In this document: positions 1 to 8,306 of the stretch, piece after piece
How the letters are laid out: every line of letters begins with the position of its first letter
How positions within the stretch are numbered: position 1 is the stretch's first letter
DNA from: Proteiniclasticum aestuarii
Lineage (GTDB): Bacteria > Bacillota > Clostridia > Clostridiales > Clostridiaceae
Direction: 5' to 3'
Length of the DNA: 64,000 nucleotides
NCBI RefSeq assembly: GCF_017368455.1
Contig: NZ_JAFNJU010000008.1
Location: forward strand, 90,758 to 154,757
Notes under the pieces: generated by a model
Database searches by the model: none
What the model saw: only the letters and a program-made list of their open reading frames with translations
What the model was told of the DNA's origin: nothing
Made by a program: the position numbers and the translations under genes

Positions 1-553
1 GTATGGCATAGATGGGACGCAGAAAAATCCCTTTGATTCTATTTCTCAAAAGCATACCGATTATGAGTGAAATCACAGCAGACAGGAGATAGATGAAATT
101 GATGGTCAGAAGAAACTTTCTATCCGGTGATGCAGAAAAAACACTCTTGGATCTGCCGATGTACATGGTTCTGTCTTTTCCATAAGTGTACTCCCGATAG
201 CTGAATTTCTCAGGGTCCATGTAGTTCTGTGTGTCTTTGCTGTTCCCCATGTCCTCAATGGGTTCACGGGTGCTTAGAATCACTTCTTTCTCTTCATTTT
301 CAAGAATCACTTCAGCTTTCATGGTGAATGCATAGTGCTCAATGCTCATGAGGTCCTGCTCATCCAGAGAGCCTTCTTCAGTAAGAAGTTCCCTGGTGTA
401 TTCCGCAATGGCCTGGTCATCTGATTCCTGAGAGGATCTGAGATAGGTCGTGAAGAACACATTCATGCCGATATTGGACAGTACGGTAATGAGCAGAACG
501 GAGGACAAAGAGACAAGGGAAAAATATCGTCCGAGTTTCTCTCCTATTCTCAT
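1..553 (-). CDS. Sensor histidine kinase, N-terminal part (cut by window edge)
   Basis: Only the first ~184 codons are in the window. The translation starts MRIGEKLGRYFSLVSLSSVL and shows one membrane segment (about residues 8-30), an extracytoplasmic stretch of about 120 residues, and a second membrane segment (about 150-167) followed by a basic juxtamembrane run where a HAMP linker would begin. Kinase motifs lie outside the window. The start codon overlaps the stop of the upstream response regulator gene (TGATGA), so the two are translationally coupled, which is the main reason to call a histidine kinase. The ligand is unknown. The class is a context-based inference; the membrane topology is seen directly. 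Confidence 0.75.
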   Translation of the reverse strand, partial: MRIGEKLGRYFSLVSLSSVLLITVLSNIGMNVFFTTYLRSSQESDDQAIAEYTRELLTEEGSLDEQDLMSIEHYAFTMKAEVILENEEKEVILSTREPIEDMGNSKDTQNYMDPEKFSYREYTYGKDRTMYIGRSKSVFSASPDRKFLLTINFIYLLSAVISLIIGMLLRNRIKGIFLRPIYAI

Positions 554-1248
554 CATTTCACATCACCCATGAACTTGTACCCCACACCGTAAACAGTCAG
601 AATATAGGTAGGATTTTTCATATCATCTTCGATTTTATGTCTGATGTTCTTGATGTGTGTATCTATGGTTCGGTCATACCCTTCAAAATCAAACCCCAGA
701 GCCACACTGACAATTCTAGATCTTGTGAATACCTGATCCGGATACTGAACCAGAGTGTGGAGAATTTTATACTCATTGGGGGTAAGACTAATCTCCTCTC
801 CTCTCTTTCTTACGATTCTTCTGCTGTTATCAAGGACGAGGTCCTCATTTCTGAAGGAATAGATTTCAGAAAGGTTTCCTTTGCTTTTTGCTCTCCGGAT
901 GATGGCATTGACTCTTACCACCAGTTCTCTTGGACTGAATGGTTTGGTGAGATAATCATCTGCTCCGAGGCTGAAGCCCGTTATTTTGTCATCTTCTGAT
1001 GTTTTGGCTGTGAGCATGAGAATCGGCACATCGGAAATCTTTCGAATTTCTCTGCAGATTTCTTCCCCTGACATGTCCGGGAGATTAAGATCCAATATAA
1101 GAAAATCAGGTTCGATTTCATGAAACATTTCCAGTGCTTTTAAACCACGATCCGCCACATAGACCTCAAAGCTGTTTTTTCTAAGATAGTCACTTACCAC
1201 ATCCAGGAGATTATGTTCATCATCTATTATGAGTATTTTTTCAGGCAT
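553..1248 (-). CDS. OmpR/PhoB-family response regulator
   Basis: Two-domain DNA-binding response regulator of 231 residues, the normal family length. The receiver domain (about 1-115) has the acidic pair D9/D10, phospho-acceptor D53 in the LILDLNLPDMSG motif, T80 and K102 (TKPF). The C-terminal winged helix (about 130-228) has SLTPNEYKILHTL and the recognition-helix region with RTIDTHIKNIRHKI, ending in VYGVGYKF, typical of OmpR/PhoB proteins. It is presumably phosphorylated by the kinase encoded immediately downstream, whose start codon overlaps this stop. It is separated from the opp operon by a terminator, so it has its own promoter. The target genes cannot be read from the sequence. Confidence 0.92.
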   Translation of the reverse strand: MPEKILIIDDEHNLLDVVSDYLRKNSFEVYVADRGLKALEMFHEIEPDFLILDLNLPDMSGEEICREIRKISDVPILMLTAKTSEDDKITGFSLGADDYLTKPFSPRELVVRVNAIIRRAKSKGNLSEIYSFRNEDLVLDNSRRIVRKRGEEISLTPNEYKILHTLVQYPDQVFTRSRIVSVALGFDFEGYDRTIDTHIKNIRHKIEDDMKNPTYILTVYGVGYKFMGDVK

Positions 1249-1359
1249 ATGCGCTCCTCCATTTCATGAGACTTCTTAAAATGAGCATAGCGTAAATCTT
1301 CATACACTTCAAACATAATTCTCAGCTGGAACTGAACCTGGGGATGGGACTTCTCCATA

Positions 1360-1392
1360 TAGAAAAGGCCAGCTGCAATCAGCCGGCCTTTC
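1360..1392 (-). terminator. Intrinsic terminator after oppA
   Basis: On the minus strand, AAAGGCCGGCT and AGCTGGCCTTT form an 11-bp stem (one G-U pair) with a short loop and a TTTTCT tail, about 35 bp downstream of the oppA stop. It separates the opp operon from the regulator gene. Confidence 0.8.
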
Positions 1393-1427
1393 CTTTTCCA
1401 TTTATTCAAGAAGTGTTGTTTACAGCG

Positions 1428-3185
1428 TTATTTACCGAACTGTGCGTCGTTGTTACCTGAATCTGATGTCCACATCTCAAGCATGTTGATTGGGTCATTA
1501 AAGTCAGCGATCCATCCGTTTCTGGCTACGTCGAAGTTTCCTGCTTTTCTTTCATTCAGGAATACACTCCATTCCATCGTCTTGATGGTCATGTCGATTC
1601 CCACCACAGCAAGGTCCTGCTGAATGGCTTCTGCCACGGCGATATGTCCTGATGATTCATTGGTCACATATTCAAAGCTGATCGGATTGGATGCATCCAG
1701 CATTCCATCCGCTGTCATGGTGAATCCTGCTTCTTCAAGCAGCATAATGGCTTCTTCCACACTAGCGTTGGAGTAGACTGGATCGAAATATCCTACGCTT
1801 TCTTCATCAGGATAGGTGTAATCCGCATCGTTTTCCTTGAAAACGCCACCATGCCCATCCATCATTCCTGCTGGAATGAATGCATTGGCTGGAACCTGTC
1901 CTGTCTGTCCGATGTTTTCAGCGATGTACCCTCTGTCGATGAGCAGCGCAATGGCTTTTCTCATGGCATTGGCCTGTTCTACAGTCTTTCCTTCAAACAG
2001 CGGGCTCTTGACGTTGAATGTCACATAGTAGGTTCCAAGCTGTTCCACAATATTGAATTCAGGATCATCCAGTAAGGATGCGATTTCATCTGTAGGAACT
2101 GTATCGATGAACTGAAGGTCTCCGGAGTTGTATGCGGCGTAAATGGCTGCATCATCGTCACTGAGCATGAGTTCCAGTCTTTCGATGGTGACTTCATCCG
2201 CTCTGTAGAAGTTCGGATTCTTCACATAGACCATACTTTCATTATGGTTCCATGTTTCAAGTGTGTATGCACCATTGGATACAAATCCTGCTTCCAGTGC
2301 CCATGCGCCAGGATTGGTGGCATAGTCTGCTGGAGCTTCCACTTCGCTCTGCTTCAGAGGCAGATAGGTTGGGAATGCAACAAGGTCCAGGAAGTATGCG
2401 GTAGGTGCTGCAAGAACAACTGTAAGGGTCTTTCCATCTTCCGATGCTGTGACCTGAAGATCATTGTCGTCATATCCGGCAATGGCATTGAACATGTAGC
2501 TGTAATCTGCACCTGTGTCAGGATTCGCTGCACGTTTCCATGCATATTCGAAATCCTTTGCGTTCAGTTCAGATCCATCACTCCACTTGAGTCCGTCTTT
2601 CAGAGTGAACACATAAGTCAGTCCATCTTCGGATTCTGTGTAGCTTTCTGCCAGAGCTGGAGCCAATGCACCCTTGTCATCATAGGTATAGAGACCGATG
2701 AAGGTATTGGCTGCAAGGGTTGCTCCATCTACGGTACTGTTCAGAGCTGGGTCCAGCTTATCTGGCTCACTTGCCAGCTGAAGTTTCAGTACGTTGTCCG
2801 GTGCGGAACCATACATGAAGAACTTTGTGCCGAATGGATTGGCATAAAGACCTGTCACTTCCGGTTTCTGCAGATAAATATCATTGTAGTAATAGAGTGG
2901 AACAAGCGCAAAGGTCTCCATGAGCATATCTTCCGCTTCATGCATCAGGGCTTCACGAGCGACAAAGTCTGTGCTGGATTTGATTTCCCGGATCAGTTCA
3001 TCATAGGCTCCCCATTCAGGCAGCGGATTGGCTTCACCAGGTTCTTCTTCTCCAGGCTCTTCTTCACCAGGTTCTTCTGTTGGTGTTTCTGTCGGCTCTT
3101 CCGGAGTCTCTTCATTGTTACTGCAGGCGGCAAGCACCGACATGGACATGAAAGCGGCAAGTAACAGTGCAATGAGCTTTTTCAT
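1428..3185 (-). CDS. oppA: Peptide ABC transporter substrate-binding lipoprotein, circularly permuted OppA
   Basis: Extracytoplasmic peptide-binding lipoprotein of the SBP_bac_5 family (585 residues). Signal peptide 1-20 ends in lipobox LAAC, with C21 the lipidated cysteine, followed by an acidic Pro/Glu linker with repeated EPGEE units (about 25-56). The order of the mature protein is unusual. Residues 58-126 (YDELIREIKSSTD, HEAEDMLM, VPLYYYND, NPFGTKFFMY) match the segment that normally ends OppA. The normal mature N-terminus (VLKLQLASEPDKLDPALNS) begins only at about 131. The protein stops at SDSGNNDAQFGK, exactly where the missing C-terminal segment would follow. This is a circular permutation. 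It is the last gene of oppBCDFA, with a good AAAGGAGG site 8 bp before ATG. Transport function is inferred from family and operon. Confidence 0.9.
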   Translation of the reverse strand: MKKLIALLLAAFMSMSVLAACSNNEETPEEPTETPTEEPGEEEPGEEEPGEANPLPEWGAYDELIREIKSSTDFVAREALMHEAEDMLMETFALVPLYYYNDIYLQKPEVTGLYANPFGTKFFMYGSAPDNVLKLQLASEPDKLDPALNSTVDGATLAANTFIGLYTYDDKGALAPALAESYTESEDGLTYVFTLKDGLKWSDGSELNAKDFEYAWKRAANPDTGADYSYMFNAIAGYDDNDLQVTASEDGKTLTVVLAAPTAYFLDLVAFPTYLPLKQSEVEAPADYATNPGAWALEAGFVSNGAYTLETWNHNESMVYVKNPNFYRADEVTIERLELMLSDDDAAIYAAYNSGDLQFIDTVPTDEIASLLDDPEFNIVEQLGTYYVTFNVKSPLFEGKTVEQANAMRKAIALLIDRGYIAENIGQTGQVPANAFIPAGMMDGHGGVFKENDADYTYPDEESVGYFDPVYSNASVEEAIMLLEEAGFTMTADGMLDASNPISFEYVTNESSGHIAVAEAIQQDLAVVGIDMTIKTMEWSVFLNERKAGNFDVARNGWIADFNDPINMLEMWTSDSGNNDAQFGK

Positions 3186-3231
3186 AGTAATTTCCTCCTT
3201 TTAACTTTGTTCTTGTCATCTTCTATTCAGG

Positions 3232-3273
3232 CATTTCCCTTCAGAATGATTTGTCCCCTTCTGCAGGGAAATG
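3232..3273 (-). promoter_or_regulatory. Stem-loop between oppF and oppA
   Basis: CATTTCCCTTCAGAA and TTCTGCAGGGAAATG pair over 15 positions with one mismatch and a 12-nt loop, in the 112-bp gap upstream of oppA. There is no T-run on the transcribed side, so it is not an obvious terminator. Such hairpins often protect the mRNA of highly expressed binding-protein genes; that role is inferred here. Confidence 0.55.
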
Positions 3274-3297
3274 AGAGAATCGGTATGAAATGAAATC

Positions 3298-4260
3298 TTA
3301 TTTGTTCCAGCAGGCTACAAAATGTCCAGCTCCACGATCCGTCAGCGGCGGAACCTTTTCCGCACATTCTTCCGTGGCATAGCGGCATCTTGTTCTGAAG
3401 GAACATCCGCTTGGCATATTCAGTGGACTGGGTACATCTCCTTCGAGAATGATTCTCTTCTTCTCTCTGCTGATTATCGGATCCGGAATCGGAACAGCCG
3501 AAAGCAGGGAGAGTGTATAGGGATGAATGGGATGATCATTCAGCTCATCCGCATCAGCGATTTCCACGATCTTTCCAAGATACATCACCGCAATTCTGTC
3601 TGCCAGGTGATGCACAACCAGGAGATCATGGGCAATGAAGAGATAGGCCACCCCCAGTTTCTTCTGAAGGTCTTCAAACATATTGAGCACCTGAGCCTGA
3701 ATGGATACATCCAGGGCGGATACCGGTTCATCGCAGACGATGAATTTCGGATCCACTGCCAGGGCTCTGGCGATGCCGATACGCTGTCTCTGTCCACCTG
3801 AAAACTCATGGGCATACCTTGCGGCATGCTCCGCATTGAGTCCGACCAGCTCCATGAGAGATAGTATTCTTTCTCTTCTTTCCTTTTTTGTCCTGCAGAG
3901 ATTATGCACATCAAAGGGCTCTCCGATGATGTCTTCCACAGTCATTCTAGGATTCAGAGAAGAATAGGGATCCTGAAAGACCATCTGCATGTTCCTTCTC
4001 ATGGACTGGATATTCTCTTTACTGACCAGTTCTCCATCAAAGAGCACTGTTCCGTCTGTAGGCTCATAAAGCCTGATGATGGAGCGTCCCACGGTGGTTT
4101 TTCCGCAACCGCTTTCCCCTACAAGGCCCAGGGTTTCACCCGGTTTGATCTTGAAGGATACATCATCCACCGCTTTCAGCGGCACGGTCTTGAACAAGCC
4201 CATTCGGATGGGAAAATACTGTTTCAGATTCTGTACTTCAACCAGATATTCCGCCGCCAT
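3298..4260 (-). CDS. oppF: Oligopeptide ABC transporter ATP-binding protein OppF
   Basis: Cytoplasmic ATPase subunit of the peptide importer (320 residues). It has Walker A GESGCGKTT, a Q-loop (MVFQDPYSSLNP), ABC signature LSGGQ-type (FSGGQRQRIGIARAL), Walker B (FIVCDEPVSALD) and switch His (IAHDL). The C-terminal extension has the cysteine-containing motif (GCSFRTRCRYATEEC) found in OppD/OppF/DppD/DppF. I place the start at ATG 4260 rather than the ATG at 4266 because the AAGGAGG site abuts the latter but lies 6 nt from the former. The gene overlaps oppD by 23 nt. It pairs with OppD to power import. Confidence 0.93.
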   Translation of the reverse strand: MAAEYLVEVQNLKQYFPIRMGLFKTVPLKAVDDVSFKIKPGETLGLVGESGCGKTTVGRSIIRLYEPTDGTVLFDGELVSKENIQSMRRNMQMVFQDPYSSLNPRMTVEDIIGEPFDVHNLCRTKKERRERILSLMELVGLNAEHAARYAHEFSGGQRQRIGIARALAVDPKFIVCDEPVSALDVSIQAQVLNMFEDLQKKLGVAYLFIAHDLLVVHHLADRIAVMYLGKIVEIADADELNDHPIHPYTLSLLSAVPIPDPIISREKKRIILEGDVPSPLNMPSGCSFRTRCRYATEECAEKVPPLTDRGAGHFVACWNK

Positions 4261-5260
4261 GGTCATCCTCCTTCCGGCTTTCTTCGGCCATCTTCTTCAC
4301 ATTGAGCCAGCAGGACGCCTTATGGGTTTCGCTTAAAGTCAGCTCTTCCGGCACAATTGTAAGGCACACTTTCATGGCACTGTCGCATCGGCTGGCAAAA
4401 GCGCATCCGGGCGGCATGTTGATGATGTTGATCGGTGATCCCGCTATAGGCTTCAGTCTCTCCTTGATCCTCGTGATGTTCGGTATGGAGTTCAGAAGTC
4501 CTTTGGTGTATTCATGGCACGGGTTATAGAAGATATCATCTGCCGTACCCCGTTCGCACACGCGTCCGCCGTACATGACGATGATTTCGTCGCACATCTC
4601 GGCAATGACGCCTAGATCATGGGTTACAAGAATAATCGACATGCCCAGTCTTCCCTGAAGCTCCTGCATCAGTTCCAGAATCTGAGCCTGGATGGTCACA
4701 TCCAGTGCCGTGGTCGGTTCATCCGCGATGAGAATATCCGGTTCGCAGGCCAGTGCCATGGCAATCATGACTCTCTGTCTCATTCCTCCTGAAAGCTCAA
4801 AAGGATACTGCTTCACTCTCTTTCGAGGTTCATTGACGCCTACAAGCTCCAGCATTTTAACAGCATGCTCTCTGGCTTCTTTCTGATTTCGGTCCGTATG
4901 GAGAAGAATGGCTTCCTCCAGCTGGTTACCGATGGTAAACACCGGATTGAGGCTCGTCATGGGGTCCTGAAAGATGATGCTGACATTCTTTCCTCTGAAA
5001 TTATGGATCTGCTTTTTGCTGTATTTCAGCACATCCTCACCATTGTAGAAAATCTCACCCTTTGTCACTCGTCCAGTATCCGCCAGGATACTCATGATGG
5101 AGTAGGCTGTGACACTTTTACCAGAACCGGATTCACCAACAATGCCCAGAATCTTTCCTTTCTCAAGATTGAACGATACGCCGTTCACCGCCTGCACTTC
5201 TCCGGCATCTGTAAAAAAGGATGTATGCAGATCTTTGACCTCTAGTAGATATTCGCTCAT
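4238..5260 (-). CDS. oppD: Oligopeptide ABC transporter ATP-binding protein OppD
   Basis: ATPase subunit of 340 residues with Walker A GESGSGKS, Q-loop IIFQDPMTSLNPVF, signature ELSGGMRQRVMIAMAL, Walker B ILIADEPTTALD and VTHDLGVIAEMCD. The C-terminal PGCAFASRCDSAMKVC motif marks the OppD/DppD family. It follows oppC by 4 bp and overlaps oppF, so all five opp genes form one transcription unit. Its partner ATPase is OppF. Substrate (oligo- or dipeptide) cannot be fixed from sequence. Confidence 0.94.
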   Translation of the reverse strand: MSEYLLEVKDLHTSFFTDAGEVQAVNGVSFNLEKGKILGIVGESGSGKSVTAYSIMSILADTGRVTKGEIFYNGEDVLKYSKKQIHNFRGKNVSIIFQDPMTSLNPVFTIGNQLEEAILLHTDRNQKEAREHAVKMLELVGVNEPRKRVKQYPFELSGGMRQRVMIAMALACEPDILIADEPTTALDVTIQAQILELMQELQGRLGMSIILVTHDLGVIAEMCDEIIVMYGGRVCERGTADDIFYNPCHEYTKGLLNSIPNITRIKERLKPIAGSPINIINMPPGCAFASRCDSAMKVCLTIVPEELTLSETHKASCWLNVKKMAEESRKEDDHGGGISG

Positions 5261-5264
5261 CGTA

Positions 5265-6338
5265 TCACTTCCTTAATTTCGGATCGAAGGCATCTCGCAT
5301 GCCGTCTCCCAGAAGATTCAGGGAGAGTACGATCAGACTGATGATGGCAGCGGGAAACAGCAGTTTATAGGGATAACTCTGAAGTCCTTCTCTAGCCGCA
5401 TTGGCAAGACTGCCTAAGGACGGCATGGGTGCCTGAACCCCTAACCCAACGAAACTCAGAAAGCTTTCGGTGAAGATCGCAGCTGGTATCTGCAGTGCAG
5501 TGGAGATGATGATTACACTGATGCTGTTGGGAAGAATATGTTTCCTGATGATTCTTGGCGCCTTTGCTCCCACAGCTTTGGCTGCGAGAACATAATCATT
5601 CTTCTTGATGGAGAGGATCTGCCCTCTTACAAGTCTTGCCATACTGACCCAGTACAGCAGCCCGAAAACCAGGAAGATACTGATCATATTGCTGCCGAGC
5701 CGATTCACCAGGGGACCGCCCACATCGGAAAGCACCTGGTCAAGAACCACGGACAGCAGGATGATGATCAGCATGTCCGGAAGAGAATAGATGATATCCA
5801 CAATTCTCATCATGATGAGGTCCGCCCGACCGCCCACATATCCGGAAATGCTTCCGTAAAGAAGTCCGATGACAAGGACGATGAGACTGGCAAAAAGACC
5901 TACCCCAAGGGATACCCTCGTGCCGTACACCACACGGATGAAATAGTCTCTGGAAAGGGCATCTGTTCCGAAGATATGCGGAAAGACTTCCCCACCATTA
6001 TCGATGAATTCCTGTTCCAGTTCCGAATACTCGAAAGGTCCGAGGTTTTTGGCTCCACGGTCTCTCATCCCGTCCACGGAAATGATTTCAGAATACTTAT
6101 AGGGAACCACCATGGGTGCAACGACGATTGTGATCAGTATGATGGCGATGACCACAAGACTGAACACCGCCAGTGGATTTTTCAGAAGCTTCTTCACTCC
6201 ATCCCTCAGAAAAGTCGTGGATTCCCCCATGACCTCCTGTTGTCTCTTTTCTTCTTCTGTAGCCAATTCAAACATGTTGGGATCAAGCTGCATGCTGAAC
6301 GGTTTTTTCATCGGATGTTTCTCTGTGTTCTGCATCAT
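5265..6338 (-). CDS. oppC: Oligopeptide ABC transporter permease OppC
   Basis: Inner-membrane permease of 357 residues. It has a long cytoplasmic N-terminus, first membrane segment at about 57-75, the OppC N-domain, and a BPD_transp_1 core with the EAA loop around AKAVGAKAPRIIRKHILPNSI, which docks on the ATPases. It ends with LNLLGDGMRDAFDPKLRK, the characteristic C-terminus of OppC/DppC. Two in-frame ATG codons at 6338 and 6335 follow an AGGAGGGAG site, and either could be used. It lies 12 bp after oppB. Confidence 0.93.
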   Translation of the reverse strand: MMQNTEKHPMKKPFSMQLDPNMFELATEEEKRQQEVMGESTTFLRDGVKKLLKNPLAVFSLVVIAIILITIVVAPMVVPYKYSEIISVDGMRDRGAKNLGPFEYSELEQEFIDNGGEVFPHIFGTDALSRDYFIRVVYGTRVSLGVGLFASLIVLVIGLLYGSISGYVGGRADLIMMRIVDIIYSLPDMLIIILLSVVLDQVLSDVGGPLVNRLGSNMISIFLVFGLLYWVSMARLVRGQILSIKKNDYVLAAKAVGAKAPRIIRKHILPNSISVIIISTALQIPAAIFTESFLSFVGLGVQAPMPSLGSLANAAREGLQSYPYKLLFPAAIISLIVLSLNLLGDGMRDAFDPKLRK

Positions 6339-6350
6339 TTTCTCCCTCCT

Positions 6351-7262
6351 TTAATCAAAACTGATTCTTGGATCGACAAGTTTATAGATCAGGTCGCTGA
6401 TCAGATTGGCCATAACCATGAGCGTGGCCAGAAAGATGGTTGTGGCCATGATCATGGGATAATCTCTGTTTGTGATTCCACTCACGAACTTGGAGCCCAG
6501 TCCACCGATGGTGAATACTGTTTCCACCACAAGACTTCCTGTGAGAATATAAGCTGTCATAGGACCCACATAGGTGATGATGGGTATCAGTGCATTTCTG
6601 AGTGCATGCTTGAAGATGATTTTCCATCCCACGACGCCCTTGGCTTTGGCGGTTCTCACATAGTCCTGACCCAGGGCATCCAGCATACTGCTCTTGGTGA
6701 GCCTTGTGATGTAGGCCATGGGATAAAGGGACAGTGAAATCACCGGAAGAATGTAGTTCGTGGATTCCGCATTCCATACCTGAATCCATCCTAACTGGAT
6801 GGAGAACACAAGGAGCAGAATCGTTGCCAGCACAAAGCTTGGTACCGCCGTGGCCAGTGTGGAAAAGAAAATGATGATTCGGTCCGGAAGCTTATTCCTG
6901 TTCAGCGCAGCGATGCTGCCAAGGGTCACCCCGAAAAACAGTGCCACCACCACAGCCATGCCTCCTAGCTTCGCTGAAGTGGAGAAGGATTCCGTAATGG
7001 TCAGCATGATGTCTCTTCCGGTCTTGAGAGAAACTCCGAAGTCTCCCTCCAGAATGTTCCCAAGATAGAGCACATACTGCTGAGCAATGGGCTTATCCAG
7101 ATTGAACCTCGCTTCCAGAACGGCCTTTACGGCAGGACTAGGTGCCTTTTCCGCATCAAAGGGTCCTCCTGGGATTGCATTCATGGTGAAAAATGTGATG
7201 GCTGTAATAATGAGCACAGTCAGCCCTGCAAGCCCTACACGCTTTACTACATAACGAAGCAC
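6351..7262 (-). CDS. oppB: Oligopeptide ABC transporter permease OppB (GTG start)
   Basis: Integral-membrane permease of 303 residues, first gene of the opp operon. The N-terminus MLRYVVKRVGLAGLTVLIIT and the early motif NAIPGGPFD are typical of OppB/DppB. The EAA-type loop is around RTAKAKGVVGWKIIFKHALRNALIPIITY, and it ends LVDPRISFD. Translation starts at GTG 7262, 8 nt after AAGGAGG; an overlapping ATG at 7264 is in another frame. With OppC it forms the translocation pore. Confidence 0.93.
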   Translation of the reverse strand: MLRYVVKRVGLAGLTVLIITAITFFTMNAIPGGPFDAEKAPSPAVKAVLEARFNLDKPIAQQYVLYLGNILEGDFGVSLKTGRDIMLTITESFSTSAKLGGMAVVVALFFGVTLGSIAALNRNKLPDRIIIFFSTLATAVPSFVLATILLLVFSIQLGWIQVWNAESTNYILPVISLSLYPMAYITRLTKSSMLDALGQDYVRTAKAKGVVGWKIIFKHALRNALIPIITYVGPMTAYILTGSLVVETVFTIGGLGSKFVSGITNRDYPMIMATTIFLATLMVMANLISDLIYKLVDPRISFD

Positions 7263-7328
7263 ATCAAGCTCCTCCTTTCAATTCCACTTCTTTAATAGTA
7301 TTGATTCATAGTTATTGTATTAACACTA

Positions 7329-7357
7329 ATATTATTCCTTTATTAACATTTTGTCAA
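7329..7357 (-). promoter_or_regulatory. Sigma-A promoter of oppBCDFA
   Basis: Reads TTGACA, 17 bp, TAATAT on the minus strand, placing the transcript start about 60 nt before the oppB GTG. The -35 is a perfect consensus; the -10 matches 4 of 6. The rest of the 378-bp gap between 7263 and 7640 is AT-rich; apart from the weak terminator near 7500 I see nothing else in it. Confidence 0.65.
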
Positions 7358-7485
7358 CAATATCCAATTTGAGGTAATAATTCAGCAAACTTAAACAATT
7401 CTTAAAAACGTTGATTTCAGCCACTCATAGCTGGTCCATGAACAAGTCTTCTCTCTGAGCATCTCAATTGTCCTGTATCTGAGCA

Positions 7486-7526
7486 CTAAAAAATGAACAT
7501 CTGGCGGATTTCCAGAGCTCATGTTT
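7486..7526 (-). terminator. Possible terminator of the small lipoprotein gene
   Basis: On the minus strand AACAT...CTGG and CCAG-ATGTT can pair around an internal bulge, followed by CATTTTTTAG. It sits about 115 bp past the lipoprotein stop, so the assignment is weak. Confidence 0.4.
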
Positions 7527-7640
7527 CTTCCATACGTAATCTTTAATTTCTATTCCCATGTTTAGTGGTCATTCACTCTCTAAATAAGTGGACCTTAGGT
7601 TCATCTATCATTATCGAAAAATGAAGCGGTTGAAGTCTTT

Positions 7641-7985
7641 CTATTCTTCCCTCTTCTCAAATCTCACCCATTCACCCTCAATGAGTACCACCACATACTC
7701 CTCTCCATCACTGATCTTTGCATAGACAGTATCCTCTATTGGAAAGTTGATTTCCCCTTCCATCGCTGGATGTTCTCTATGGTCCGTAACACCTGTGACT
7801 TTCTTAATCGCTTCTTCTGCAGGTTCAATGGGCATTTCCATTCCTGTGGTGTAATAGAGCTCGCCTTCCACAACGATGGCTGGCTGCGTGGTGTTTGGCG
7901 TTTCTGGTAGAGGTTCGGATGATGCGCTGCAGCCTGTAAAAAGAAACAGTCCGATCATCAGAATACCTATTGATAATTTTCTCAT
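7641..7985 (-). CDS. Small lipoprotein of unknown function
   Basis: A 114-residue predicted lipoprotein. Signal peptide MRKLSIGILMIGLFLFTGC has lipobox FTGC with C19 as the modified residue. The mature part is a short Ser/Pro-rich spacer followed by a compact domain of about 85 residues (VVEGELYYTTGMEMPIEP ... VTGVTDHREHPAMEGEINFP ... VVVLIEGEWVRFEK). The pattern looks like small secreted beta-rich lipoproteins seen singly in Firmicutes, but I do not recognise a named family. It is monocistronic with a GGAGGG site, and divergent from the MerR gene. It acts at the outer face of the membrane; the role is unknown. Confidence 0.75.
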   Translation of the reverse strand: MRKLSIGILMIGLFLFTGCSASSEPLPETPNTTQPAIVVEGELYYTTGMEMPIEPAEEAIKKVTGVTDHREHPAMEGEINFPIEDTVYAKISDGEEYVVVLIEGEWVRFEKREE

Positions 7986-8244
7986 TCTCTTTCCCTCCAG
8001 ATTCCTCTACTTTTTCTTTGTTCCTCTAACCCTTGATTCTCTGATTTCATCATAAGTTAAAGTCATAGACTAAACATGACAAAGCTGCTTCAAATAGTAA
8101 ATAACTATACTATAAATTATAATAGAAGAGATGCCCATTTTAGATCTTGATCCCTGAATATATGTATTTCTGATACATTCAGTGCAGGTTTAAAGCATGA
8201 TTCAAGAAAATACAGGGTTATTACACTGATTTTCTTATAAAGAG

Positions 8245-8275
8245 TTGACTATGAAGGAACTTGATAGTCTAAAAT
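8245..8275 (+). promoter_or_regulatory. MerR-type promoter and operator dyad
   Basis: TTGACT (8245-8250) and TAAAAT (8270-8275) are separated by 19 bp, the stretched spacing that MerR-family activators correct by twisting DNA. A dyad fills the spacer: GACTAT (8247-8252) and ATAGTC (8264-8269) are perfect inverted copies, and AAG/CTT inside keep the same centre (8258), giving 9 of 11 symmetric pairs. The gene downstream is a MerR protein, so autoregulation is likely. Confidence 0.75.
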
Positions 8276-8306
8276 GAAGTCAAAAGCAGCGAAAGGATAT
8301 GCATAT

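Noticed and set aside
1227..1409. Possible 60-codon gene on the minus strand upstream of the response regulator
   Set aside because: It runs through the oppA terminator, has no ribosome site and overlaps the regulator start.
2244..3164. Long open frame (306 codons) on the plus strand opposite oppA
   Set aside because: It is antisense to a certain gene, cysteine-rich in an unlikely way, and has no ribosome site.
5538..6737. Long open frame (399 codons) on the plus strand opposite oppB/oppC
   Set aside because: A shadow frame of two certain permease genes; very rich in His and Asp, and without family features.
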